From positions 1 to 64,000 of the forward strand of contig NZ_JBCITM010000009.1 in assembly GCF_039414295.1 (NCBI RefSeq): a stretch of 64,000 nt of DNA, written 5' to 3'. Source of the DNA: Anoxynatronum sibiricum (GTDB lineage Bacteria > Bacillota > Clostridia > Peptostreptococcales > Tindalliaceae). A program made the position numbers and the translations under genes. The notes beneath the pieces are model-generated. The model was not told where the DNA came from, made no database searches, and was given only the letters and a program-made list of their open reading frames with translations. Shown here piece after piece: positions 25,463 through 33,696 of the stretch (positions are counted from its first letter, which is position 1; each line of letters starts with the position of its first letter).

Positions 25463-26509
25463 TTATTTAAGTTCACTAAAAGGAATGACAAAAACGCCGG
25501 CATATGCCTCTTTGATGCTTTGCAGGCCTTTTTCTTTAAGCGTTTCAAGACAGCCTGTTACCTTTGTCATATACTGATGATAGGCTATCTGGGATCCCCA
25601 GGACTCTTTATATCGATAAATATCTGATCCCACAGCATCACAGGACTGCCAGTTATAATAATCATATTTTTCATTTTGAGCGTACTCAAGGCTGCTCCAG
25701 TCCAGCAAGATGCCGGCTCCCATGGTCAAGCCCTCATCTGATACCACGCGCATGTAGTTATCCAGAGAGCATGGCTGTTTTAGATAGATGCCGCCGCCAA
25801 TCATCTGATCCTCTTTCATAGCATACTGAATCAATACCCGGTGTTGTTCCGCCGCTTTTCCCAGTGCTTTGAACACCTGCCAGGGGTAAATGGCACCCCC
25901 TGTTTTCGTCAGTCTTGGGAGATAAATGTGTTCATACCAATATTTCAATGAGGTCTCCCGGTGATCCTGTGTCACGATGATCCCCTGCTGTCCGGCTATC
26001 CTCATGTTTCTTGTTCGTTTCCGTCGTTGCAGCCCACCCATGGACTGTTGGAAAGGCTGTTTTAGATCGATATACTGGAAAAAATTTTGAAGGGTATAAT
26101 CCGGCTGCAGGATGCTTTCGATGAGCCCTGAATGACTCGTAAAAGGAGGCAGGCAAAGAGTGATGGTGAGGATATTTTCAGCAGTTGCGTATTCAACGAG
26201 ATGGATGATTAACCTGTTCAAAGTGTCTTCTTGATCATGCTCATCGACAACAGGTCCACCATAGCCCAGAAAAGGCAACGAATGTATGACATCACCATAT
26301 TCATGACAAAATCGAACAAAGGGTAATACGCCACGTGTTGCTCCGTCGGCATCGAGACAGACGATACGTTGAAGTATCATTCTTTCGTGATCCTCATAAG
26401 CCAGTTTCATCACCGGATGATGTTGCACCAGCCCCCATCTGTTGACAAGTGCAGTTTCTGATGACGAAATCTGATCTTGGAGTGTGTGAAGGTGTGTACG
26501 CATCATCAT
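25463..26509 (-). CDS. FemAB/GNAT-like acyl- or aminoacyltransferase in the Pse cluster
   Basis: A 348-residue protein with the double-GNAT fold of the FemAB-like group (acetyltransferase_6 type): GGLQRRKRTRNMRIAGQQGI then a conserved KTGGAIYPWQVFKAL core, and DYYNWQSC / KESWGSQ near the end. Such proteins move acyl or aminoacyl groups onto sugars or peptides. Within this cluster the likely acceptor is the nonulosonic acid or its precursor, producing an N-acyl variant; this is inference. Start chosen at the first of three consecutive ATGs (26509), one base past the previous stop; 26527 is possible. Confidence 0.65.
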   Translation of the reverse strand: MMMRTHLHTLQDQISSSETALVNRWGLVQHHPVMKLAYEDHERMILQRIVCLDADGATRGVLPFVRFCHEYGDVIHSLPFLGYGGPVVDEHDQEDTLNRLIIHLVEYATAENILTITLCLPPFTSHSGLIESILQPDYTLQNFFQYIDLKQPFQQSMGGLQRRKRTRNMRIAGQQGIIVTQDHRETSLKYWYEHIYLPRLTKTGGAIYPWQVFKALGKAAEQHRVLIQYAMKEDQMIGGGIYLKQPCSLDNYMRVVSDEGLTMGAGILLDWSSLEYAQNEKYDYYNWQSCDAVGSDIYRYKESWGSQIAYHQYMTKVTGCLETLKEKGLQSIKEAYAGVFVIPFSELK

Positions 26510-26510
26510 A

Positions 26511-27041
26511 TCAGCAGGACCCTTCAATAAATTTACTTAGAATCACCAGATCATGATAGGCCCCTTCTCTGTAAATTTCTTTCTTCAACTCCCCTTCAAT
26601 GGTATAGCCCTGTCTGCTAAACAGACGAAGAGACGGTTCGTTGAAAGCTAGGATCTGCACGGTAATCTTGCGAACGTTCAGCTCATTTTCCGCAAATGAT
26701 TCCATCAGCTGCAGCGCCTGGGCAGCCATTCCTTTTCCTCTATAAGAACAATCGCCTATGACAACAGATAGCAGCACCTTGCGATTTCTATAGTCCAAAC
26801 CTGAATAGGAAATAAAGCCTATGGTTTGGCCAGTATCCAGCTCCTCGATCATAAAGTAACGACAGGTTTCATCTGCCAGTTTTCGTCTGAACCAATTCAG
26901 CTCTTCGTCCAGGGTTCTTGGTATAAATGTGGAGAGGGTGGTCATCCGGGTGGTGGCGTAATCATTATGCCAGCTGCATATGTGCTGGATATCCTGCTCT
27001 TCCATAACCCGCAAACGTATCATTTCATTTGCCAGCAACAT
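26511..27041 (-). CDS. GNAT N-acetyltransferase, PseH candidate
   Basis: A 176-residue RimJ/RimL-like GNAT. The acetyl-CoA loop is GDCSYRGKGMAAQAL (about 107-121) and the C-terminal NEPSLRLFSRQGY is typical. In Pse clusters a GNAT at this position (PseH) acetylates the 4-amino group of UDP-4-amino-4,6-dideoxy-altrosamine, the step between PseC and PseG. Sequence alone does not separate PseH from other sugar N-acetyltransferases. Its ATG overlaps the pseI stop (TAATG), indicating coupled translation. Confidence 0.7.
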   Translation of the reverse strand: MLLANEMIRLRVMEEQDIQHICSWHNDYATTRMTTLSTFIPRTLDEELNWFRRKLADETCRYFMIEELDTGQTIGFISYSGLDYRNRKVLLSVVIGDCSYRGKGMAAQALQLMESFAENELNVRKITVQILAFNEPSLRLFSRQGYTIEGELKKEIYREGAYHDLVILSKFIEGSC

Positions 27042-28087
27042 TACTTCACCCTTTCTTCATGTTCAAGATGAGACCAGGATAAGGGGGTGCCAGGTTCAAT
27101 AGCTTCAGTTGCATTGTGGCCGAGCACTTCTTTGAGATGCTTGGGTGCCAACCCATCTGCCGGTCGAATAATTCGCAAATTTTCTCTGGTAAAAACTTCC
27201 CCCTGCTCAATTTTTCTGACCACAAAAATAGAGCGGCGATGGCTGAGGCTTACTTTTTCACTTTCTTTGCTTTCATAGGTAACGCTTCCCAGCGCTGCTT
27301 CTACATCACGAATGCTCCTGACCATATGGGCAAACTCATGGGGTTCCAATGAAAAGGCAGCATCAGGAGTGGGTATGTTTCGGTCCAGACAAAAATGTTT
27401 TTCGATCACGCGTGCTCCCAGGGAAACAGCCACCATAGGTGCCACAGCTCCCAATGAATGATCTGACAAACCGACTTCAACCTGGAACCGACGACTCAGG
27501 TCAGGAATGGTTTTCAGGTTCATATCTGTCAGCGGAGAGGGGTAGGCGCTGGTGCACTTCAGCAGACAAATCTGGTCATTTCCCTGTTGACGTACCGTAT
27601 CAACTGCTTCTTCAATTTCCTCCAGCGTCCCCATTCCTGTGGAAATGATCATCGGTTTTTGAAGCCTCGCGATGTACTCCACCAGTGGCAAATCTGTTAG
27701 CTCAAGGGATGCCACCTTATACATATCCACCCCAATGCTTTCCAGAAAGTCAACCGCGCTTTCATCAAAAGGTGTAGACAGAAAATCAAGGCCCAGGGAT
27801 AATGCCTCTTCCTTAAGTTTTCCCTGCCAATCCCAAGGAGTTTGGGCTTTTTTATACAAGTTGTATAGATTTTCCCCCTCCCATAGGCCACTGTTGATCT
27901 GAAAACACTTGCCATCACTGTCGATGGTCATGGTATCAGGGGTATAGGTTTGCAGTTTAATGGCATCTGCGCCTGCTTCTTTCGCTGCATAGAGAATGTC
28001 CCGGGCTGCCTGAAAGTCACCACCATGATTGGCAGACATTTCAGCAATGATGTAGGTTTTCCCCCACTCCAAAAACTTATTTTTCAT
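27041..28087 (-). CDS. pseI: Pseudaminic acid synthase
   Basis: A 348-residue NeuB-family enzyme that condenses the free diacetamido-trideoxy-altrose with phosphoenolpyruvate. The TIM barrel (1-270) contains IIAEMSANHGG, KLQTYTPDTMT, LDFLSTPFDESAVDFL and VGLSDHSLG; KLQTYTPDT and TPFD are PseI rather than NeuB or LegI versions. The C-terminal antifreeze-like SAF domain (285-345) has RRSIFVVRKIEQGE. It starts inside the stop of the upstream gene (ATGA overlap). Acts in the cytoplasm ahead of PseF. Confidence 0.92.
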   Translation of the reverse strand: MKNKFLEWGKTYIIAEMSANHGGDFQAARDILYAAKEAGADAIKLQTYTPDTMTIDSDGKCFQINSGLWEGENLYNLYKKAQTPWDWQGKLKEEALSLGLDFLSTPFDESAVDFLESIGVDMYKVASLELTDLPLVEYIARLQKPMIISTGMGTLEEIEEAVDTVRQQGNDQICLLKCTSAYPSPLTDMNLKTIPDLSRRFQVEVGLSDHSLGAVAPMVAVSLGARVIEKHFCLDRNIPTPDAAFSLEPHEFAHMVRSIRDVEAALGSVTYESKESEKVSLSHRRSIFVVRKIEQGEVFTRENLRIIRPADGLAPKHLKEVLGHNATEAIEPGTPLSWSHLEHEERVK

Positions 28088-28815
28088 TTTGAAACCACTC
28101 CGTCCTCTTCAGGATGTGCCGCCACTTTTAGTTGGCTGGTTTTATAGCATTCGTAAAGTCGATAGGACCAGTCAAGGTTTTTACCCACAATAATAATCCC
28201 TACTAAAACCTCCACATTTTGGAATAACAGGCATATTGAAGTGATCACATAAATTAGGAAAATATCAAAGGCAGGCATTAGCCCCCGGTCCATAAACCAC
28301 TGCTTCCAGGGTGCTCTTACCAGCGGATGCTTCCTCATGTATGGTAAAATCACTTTATGGACTATCAAGATATCAAAATAAAACGTGCTCAGGAATACGG
28401 CTTTGATTGGCCAGGGAAGATCCGCTGCATAAGCAATGGCGAGAATAAGTGTCGACTGGACCACCTTGTCAAAAATGCGATCCAGCCACGCACCGAAGGT
28501 GGTGCATTGATTGGTTAATCGCGCCAGATTTCCGTCTGCTCCATCCAATAAGTAATGTAGCTGCAGTAACAATGCAGCTACCATCAAGTGATCCTGTGTA
28601 ATCAAAAGACCTGCTGAAACCCCCAGTGTGCCGGAAAGCATCGTCACCACATTGGGATGAAACCCAAGATCATAGAAGAATTTCGTGAAAAACGGATCAA
28701 TCAGATGTGCATAATATCGGTTGGTTATATATTCATGCTGGCGCCTTACCTCGACAACATATTTACTTCGAAAGCCAGAGTACTCTTTTCGTAATTTTCG
28801 GATCAATTTTATCAT
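28084..28815 (-). CDS. CDP-alcohol phosphatidyltransferase family membrane enzyme
   Basis: A 243-residue multi-span membrane protein. The family motif is complete: D91, D94-G95, A98-R99, G108, D112 and D116 in DGADGNLAR...FGAWLDRIFD, the spacing for two metal ions and the CDP-alcohol. Hydrophobic segments lie before and after. Such enzymes join a CDP-linked alcohol to a second alcohol, or the reverse. The ATG at 28815 has GGGAG 5 bases upstream. It follows the cytidylyltransferase fusion by 86 bases and overlaps pseI, so its CDP-alcohol may be the product of that fusion rather than CDP-diacylglycerol. Substrate inferred only. Confidence 0.85.
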   Translation of the reverse strand: MIKLIRKLRKEYSGFRSKYVVEVRRQHEYITNRYYAHLIDPFFTKFFYDLGFHPNVVTMLSGTLGVSAGLLITQDHLMVAALLLQLHYLLDGADGNLARLTNQCTTFGAWLDRIFDKVVQSTLILAIAYAADLPWPIKAVFLSTFYFDILIVHKVILPYMRKHPLVRAPWKQWFMDRGLMPAFDIFLIYVITSICLLFQNVEVLVGIIIVGKNLDWSYRLYECYKTSQLKVAAHPEEDGVVSK

Positions 28816-28901
28816 GTTTTTCTCCCGCATTCATTATCACTTATGCTCCCTTTTCACTTTTTGAAAGGAATGGCATATGTGTATAGAGCTATTTACTTAG
28901 A

Positions 28902-30251
28902 CTAAATGAGTTTCCGACATTTTCCTTCTCTTAGCTTTTCTATTACGTCTGCAATCCATATCGAATCACTTTCCGATAGCTTGTATGTGCTCAGCAGATC
29001 CCTTTGAACCAGCGAAACAAACTCAGATAGTTCATATCGAAGACCTTCCCCAGCAAATGCTTGGTAATATTTTCGATTGTTGGTTGGATTTTCAAATCGA
29101 GTTTCAAAATACTCTGTTTTCCACCAGGGCGCAGGCACATATACGTACCCTTTTGTTCCACTAATCACTAAATCACCTTCAGATTTTACCCCTAAAGCTA
29201 CTTTAACAGTAGCTATTGCATCCTTATACCTAATATTTATTTTGTTAAATAAATCAATACCTGTAATTGAGTCTATATAACTAAACTGATCAAACTCAAT
29301 ATATTTTTCTCCCAACAGCTTAACCACCGCCAAAAGTGGATATGATGCCAACTCAGAGATACTTCCTCCTGCACTATCTCGTTTCAATTCTCGAGAGTTT
29401 TCTTCAGCCAGCTTTGTAAACGTTGCTTCTATGCTTTTAATATCGCCTATGGCTCCACTTTTGGCTAAAGCAATCATTCGATTAAACCCTGGAGCATATG
29501 CAGTTTTTATTCCTTCTAGTAGTAAGCATCCGTTTTGCTTGGCAACACTAAATAGTTTTTCTGCTTCATGTCTCCTCAGTACCATCGGCTTTTCACACAA
29601 AACATGTTTTTGCTGCTCTAATGCTTTCATGGTGTATTCATAGTGTGATAAATGCGGTGATGCAATATAGATAGCGTCTACTTTGTGTAGGAATGAGTTG
29701 AAATCCTTATCAGCAAATGAAAGTTGATGATGTTTAATGAAGTTTTCCATTTTAGAAACACTTGGCCCGAAAACACCTTCAATATTAACACCACTCACGA
29801 AGCGTGCTTCCGGAACAAATCTATTTGCTATACGACCGTAGCCAACAACTCCCATCCGAATAACACCATTGGAGGCTGCTCGTATTTGAGAACTTGAGAT
29901 GCCCTTGGTGCGTTCAAGATAAACAACCGTACAATATTCATTAAGGTAGTCAAACTTTCCTTTCCAATCTGAACCAATCGCGAAGATATCAATACTGTGC
30001 TTTTGAATGTCATTGATCTTTTGACCTTCATATTCTTCGATGATTATCTCATCAGCCAATCCACTTTCCTTCACATGCTCTATCCTCTTGATCAGACTCT
30101 CTCGTACATTTAATTTTCCACGGCTATCATCGTATCCTTCAGTCGTGACTCCTACAATCAAATACTCTCCCAAGTTTCGGGCCCTTTCCAGCAAACGACG
30201 ATGGCCTTCATGGAATAAGTCGAATGTTCCGTATGTAATAACTCTTTTCAT
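28902..30251 (-). CDS. Fusion: TagD-type cytidylyltransferase + Gfo/Idh/MocA oxidoreductase
   Basis: A 449-residue two-domain protein. Residues 1-125 are a glycerol-3-phosphate-cytidylyltransferase-like domain with the nucleotide-binding FHEGH (13-17) and the second signature RTKGISSSQIR (114-124). Residues 130-449 are a Gfo/Idh/MocA NAD(P)-dependent sugar oxidoreductase: VGYGRIA Rossmann loop and CEKPM catalytic-lysine motif near 223. One chain could both oxidise or reduce a polyol/sugar phosphate and activate it with CTP. AAAGGA precedes; the start is the ATG at 30251 (an ATG at 30263 sits too near the site). Neighbouring genes use CDP-alcohols. Visibly AT-richer than wbpA. Confidence 0.85.
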   Translation of the reverse strand: MKRVITYGTFDLFHEGHRRLLERARNLGEYLIVGVTTEGYDDSRGKLNVRESLIKRIEHVKESGLADEIIIEEYEGQKINDIQKHSIDIFAIGSDWKGKFDYLNEYCTVVYLERTKGISSSQIRAASNGVIRMGVVGYGRIANRFVPEARFVSGVNIEGVFGPSVSKMENFIKHHQLSFADKDFNSFLHKVDAIYIASPHLSHYEYTMKALEQQKHVLCEKPMVLRRHEAEKLFSVAKQNGCLLLEGIKTAYAPGFNRMIALAKSGAIGDIKSIEATFTKLAEENSRELKRDSAGGSISELASYPLLAVVKLLGEKYIEFDQFSYIDSITGIDLFNKINIRYKDAIATVKVALGVKSEGDLVISGTKGYVYVPAPWWKTEYFETRFENPTNNRKYYQAFAGEGLRYELSEFVSLVQRDLLSTYKLSESDSIWIADVIEKLREGKCRKLI

Positions 30252-30334
30252 AGAACTACTCATTCCTTTATTGGTATTTTTTATCTATTGTCCTTGCACA
30301 GCTTCCATTTGCTATTGTATAATTTAGAACTCAA

Positions 30335-31756
30335 CTACAGATATAGTTCGCAAAATATGTCCTGTTTATATAAAGGATTATCTTTAAAGATGCAATATAT
30401 AATCTTATCAAATCCACTTTCCTTGACATTTTCATGCATCTCCTCCTCAAAGCTTAAAGAGCTAATAATAACTGCGTCGATGCCCTCATACTCTTTTATA
30501 ATATCAGGATGTATGATTTTGTAAGCTTCAAGTGATCTGCCAACCTTTGCCATATCCCGATCGAGAATCGCGTGCACATTGAAAGCTCCCAAAGCTTTAG
30601 TTGCAATTAGCCTTTTTGTTTGTTCGCCCGCACCATAAACAACCACATCTCTAATCCCTTTTTCAAATAATTGTGCGTACATTATCTCTTTTATTCCTGG
30701 ATACTTTGTATTAACATCTTCAGCGGGTATATCTAATCTGCTTTCGTAAGCAAGAATGGCTGTAGCCGCTTTTTCTGAAGCACTCCCATCAATAAAAGAA
30801 TATACTTTTTTAACTGCTTTTTCCCTGTCCACTTGTATTTCCATTCGATCAATCAGCGCTTGTTCAATGCAGCTCTTTAAATCTGCTGGTTCATCGCAAT
30901 TAATTCCCACATTACTGAATTCCCAGAAACGAATTCCATGTTCAACATCTCTCCGATACCATGGTGCGTTTAATAGTACTACCGGTCTGCCCGTATATGC
31001 AAATTCATAAATAGTTGAACTGTAATCACAAACATATAAGTCCGCTGTTTCGATGACTTCTTCAAAGTGCATTATTGTATTGATACCTTCTTCTTGGCAT
31101 TCCAGAGATATTTGGTCATAAATTTTGGGATGACCATGCACCGATACTTTCCAGTCTAAGCTTTTACTCAACTCAAACACTTTCTCTTTATAATATGGCC
31201 ATGTCGTTTTTGTTTCTGGAACGAAATCTCTATCGAAATGAAAAGAAAACACAATATGTGGTGGTTTGCCATTGCTTCTTTTAAGTTCTCGAGACCATTT
31301 GTCCAGTTTTGGGCAGCCGACAATCTCAATCGATTTTTCCGGAAAATAATTTTGAAAAAAATTTTGAGCGTATTCATTTGGAACAAGTATTAAGCTAAAT
31401 TTTTGCATCAGTTCATAATATGGATCATTAGTTATGAAGGTTTGTCCACAGCCATGAGCAAGTCTAACCATGCAGCGTTCTATTTTGCCAACATATTTTG
31501 CATTATTATCAGCCATGATTAACATATTTTGCTTTTCATTAGGCAAATTAATCTCTTTTACCATTTCTTCAATGCTCTGTCTGCTTTTAACTGCCATTTT
31601 TTTATTTTCAATGATATTCTTGTAGATCTCATTAACTGAACAAGCCATGTAAAATATTCCTTTTCTATCATCAGGTATTTTTTCCCACACGGGTAATAAG
31701 TGATCAAAATACTGCCTTTCCCAAGCAAAGAAATCAATCTTCTTTAATGAATTCAT
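30335..31756 (-). CDS. CDP-glycerol glycerophosphotransferase-like protein with C-terminal Rossmann module
   Basis: A 473-residue protein. About residues 60-350 resemble the catalytic C-domain of TagB/TagF-type polyol-phosphate transferases: VSVHGHPKIYDQ and ADLYVCDYSSTIYEFAYTGRPVVLL with the DYSS donor-binding motif. Residues about 375-473 form a separate nucleotide-binding module (DVVVYGAGEQTKRLI), like the N-terminal part of PglD-type proteins. It has no transmembrane segment. It may move a polyol phosphate from CDP onto a glycan. The start at 31756 has AAGGAGAG 9 bases upstream; a longer frame adds 20 residues. Base composition is strongly AT-rich (31501-31560 is 15 G/C of 60). Confidence 0.72.
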   Translation of the reverse strand: MNSLKKIDFFAWERQYFDHLLPVWEKIPDDRKGIFYMACSVNEIYKNIIENKKMAVKSRQSIEEMVKEINLPNEKQNMLIMADNNAKYVGKIERCMVRLAHGCGQTFITNDPYYELMQKFSLILVPNEYAQNFFQNYFPEKSIEIVGCPKLDKWSRELKRSNGKPPHIVFSFHFDRDFVPETKTTWPYYKEKVFELSKSLDWKVSVHGHPKIYDQISLECQEEGINTIMHFEEVIETADLYVCDYSSTIYEFAYTGRPVVLLNAPWYRRDVEHGIRFWEFSNVGINCDEPADLKSCIEQALIDRMEIQVDREKAVKKVYSFIDGSASEKAATAILAYESRLDIPAEDVNTKYPGIKEIMYAQLFEKGIRDVVVYGAGEQTKRLIATKALGAFNVHAILDRDMAKVGRSLEAYKIIHPDIIKEYEGIDAVIISSLSFEEEMHENVKESGFDKIIYCIFKDNPLYKQDIFCELYL

Positions 31757-31815
31757 GAATATTCTCTCCTTACTTATTCTCCTTAAACTTTCCGATTTAT
31801 TTATAGCATGTTTCA

Positions 31816-33609
31816 TTAAGAGAGCATCTGCTCGTTCAGATCATCACAAATACAATTTTTATTTTCAAGTATAATTGTCTTATGCGTTACTATTTCTGGA
31901 CGCATCTCGGCGAATATCGCTTTGTCAGGGATATCTGCAATAATGCAAATCTTCGTCCTGACAACTTCTCCTTTTACCACCATTCTATAGTTCCGATAAC
32001 TATTCATAAAATCCCGGATTTCATTCGAGATTTTTCTAAGCCCATTTAACAATCCATAGGGTGTTGATTGAACAAGCCCTATGTTGAGTTTTTTCTCGCC
32101 TTTCCCACTGAATTTTTGTAGTAATTTCACATTAATTGTACCTTCTTTAGTAAAGTCCGATATTAATACGATATCCAAGTCTAAGTTGTCGTTTTCGGGC
32201 AAGAGTATTTGCGGGACATTAAACTTACGAGTCCTTATTGGATACTCATACTTTAAGCTTTGTCCTTTAAAGTGATAGTTTGTATAACTTTCATGATATT
32301 CCACTCTTGCTTGAGATTTTATTCCTGTTTTATGACCTAACCCAATGTTGGTGCGGCATGTTAGCGAAGTGTCAAGAATTCGGGTTAGTGATAAAGGCCC
32401 CGTTTCAAGATCTTCAATTTGATCTATTCTAAATGAGCTTCTTAGTCGTTTTAACATTTCGCTATCTGCACTAAATCTGACACTATCCCAAAAGCCAATC
32501 TCATTCAAGACGATTTCTCTATCAAACATGAGCGAAGAAGTGTTTTGTTCAAGAAATATAGGTTTTCCATTGAACTTACCGAAACTTAAATCATTATTTG
32601 TCCGGACAGATTGTGAAGTGTTTGCAACAACCTGCCGATTATTGATGAGATGGTTTGCTTGCAATTCAATTTTTTGGGGGTGTGACCAATCATCAGCGCC
32701 GTGACATGTCACATATTTACCTGTTGCATTTAATAGGCCCTCGTTAAGTGCCACGTATGTTCCTTGATTTTTTTTAAGTTCAATTAATGTAATCCGCCCA
32801 TCTATCTTGGAGAGTCTTTTTATGATGCTCACTGAATGGTCTTCGCTGCAGTCATCCACAACAAGGATTTCAATATTATTCCATGTTTGATTCATAATAG
32901 ATCTTAGCGCTGTTTCGATTGTATCTTCAGCGTTATATACCGGGAAAAGCACTGTCACTTTACTTACTTCAATATCGGCTTCGTTTGTTTTGCAGAATAT
33001 CAGACTCTCATCACTTGCTTTTAGTTTATCAAAAGATGTCATCTTAGAATCATCAGAGCTCAATGAAATTCTTTCCAAATGAAATAAATCCATTGCATCG
33101 TTTATATATTTAATCCTTTCTTCTATGCTATTACTTAGGTTGGCTCTCAACAATAATATATCTGGATGTATCAATTGTTGAATCTGTTTGTCAAGAATTT
33201 TTCCAGCTTCATCATTGTCACCTTTTTCTATCAAGATCATAGCTTGCTTAATGATATCATTGATTTTTATCTTTATCTCTAATTTAGATGTATCCGTGAT
33301 CCTATAAGAAAATCTATCCGGATTGTAAAAGTTCATATTGCATTCGAATACATATGCCTTGTTTGTTATCTTTCTATTTCTCACCTCTCTTAGTATTTCC
33401 TCAGCATGCTGACTTGTAAGAATAATATCTGGTTTGCTTCTGATTTCTTCGATCTTGTCAATGGATCTGATCATCAGCCCATCTATATAAGTACCGTGCT
33501 TCTTAGAATCAGAGTCTATAAACCCAACCACATTGAACTTTGTCTTGTCGATATATTTTTGTGCTGCCTGTCCAAGTGTTGAAGCGCCGTAAAGTAAAAC
33601 ATCCTTCAT
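31816..33609 (-). CDS. GT2 glycosyltransferase with N-terminal Rossmann-like module
   Basis: A 597-residue protein. Residues 1-60 are a nucleotide-binding module (VLLYGASTLGQAAQKYI) related in style to the C-terminal module of the next gene. About 90-200 is helical. Residues 215-420 are a GT-A family 2 domain: TVLFPVYNAEDTIETALRSI, VVDDCSEDHS and the metal-binding HGADDWSHP. The C-terminal 150 residues are unassigned. Start at 33609 follows GGGGTG; the longer frame adds 9 residues. Likely adds a sugar in the flagellin or surface glycan. AT-rich like its neighbours, so probably acquired together with them. Confidence 0.75.
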   Translation of the reverse strand: MKDVLLYGASTLGQAAQKYIDKTKFNVVGFIDSDSKKHGTYIDGLMIRSIDKIEEIRSKPDIILTSQHAEEILREVRNRKITNKAYVFECNMNFYNPDRFSYRITDTSKLEIKIKINDIIKQAMILIEKGDNDEAGKILDKQIQQLIHPDILLLRANLSNSIEERIKYINDAMDLFHLERISLSSDDSKMTSFDKLKASDESLIFCKTNEADIEVSKVTVLFPVYNAEDTIETALRSIMNQTWNNIEILVVDDCSEDHSVSIIKRLSKIDGRITLIELKKNQGTYVALNEGLLNATGKYVTCHGADDWSHPQKIELQANHLINNRQVVANTSQSVRTNNDLSFGKFNGKPIFLEQNTSSLMFDREIVLNEIGFWDSVRFSADSEMLKRLRSSFRIDQIEDLETGPLSLTRILDTSLTCRTNIGLGHKTGIKSQARVEYHESYTNYHFKGQSLKYEYPIRTRKFNVPQILLPENDNLDLDIVLISDFTKEGTINVKLLQKFSGKGEKKLNIGLVQSTPYGLLNGLRKISNEIRDFMNSYRNYRMVVKGEVVRTKICIIADIPDKAIFAEMRPEIVTHKTIILENKNCICDDLNEQMLS

Positions 33610-33696
33610 TTTCACACCCCATCTTAAACCTGTCAATTAGTATCGCATGTTGGGTCCATTGCTTTTCAAAATGATATTCGCATCTTTCTTATTCAT

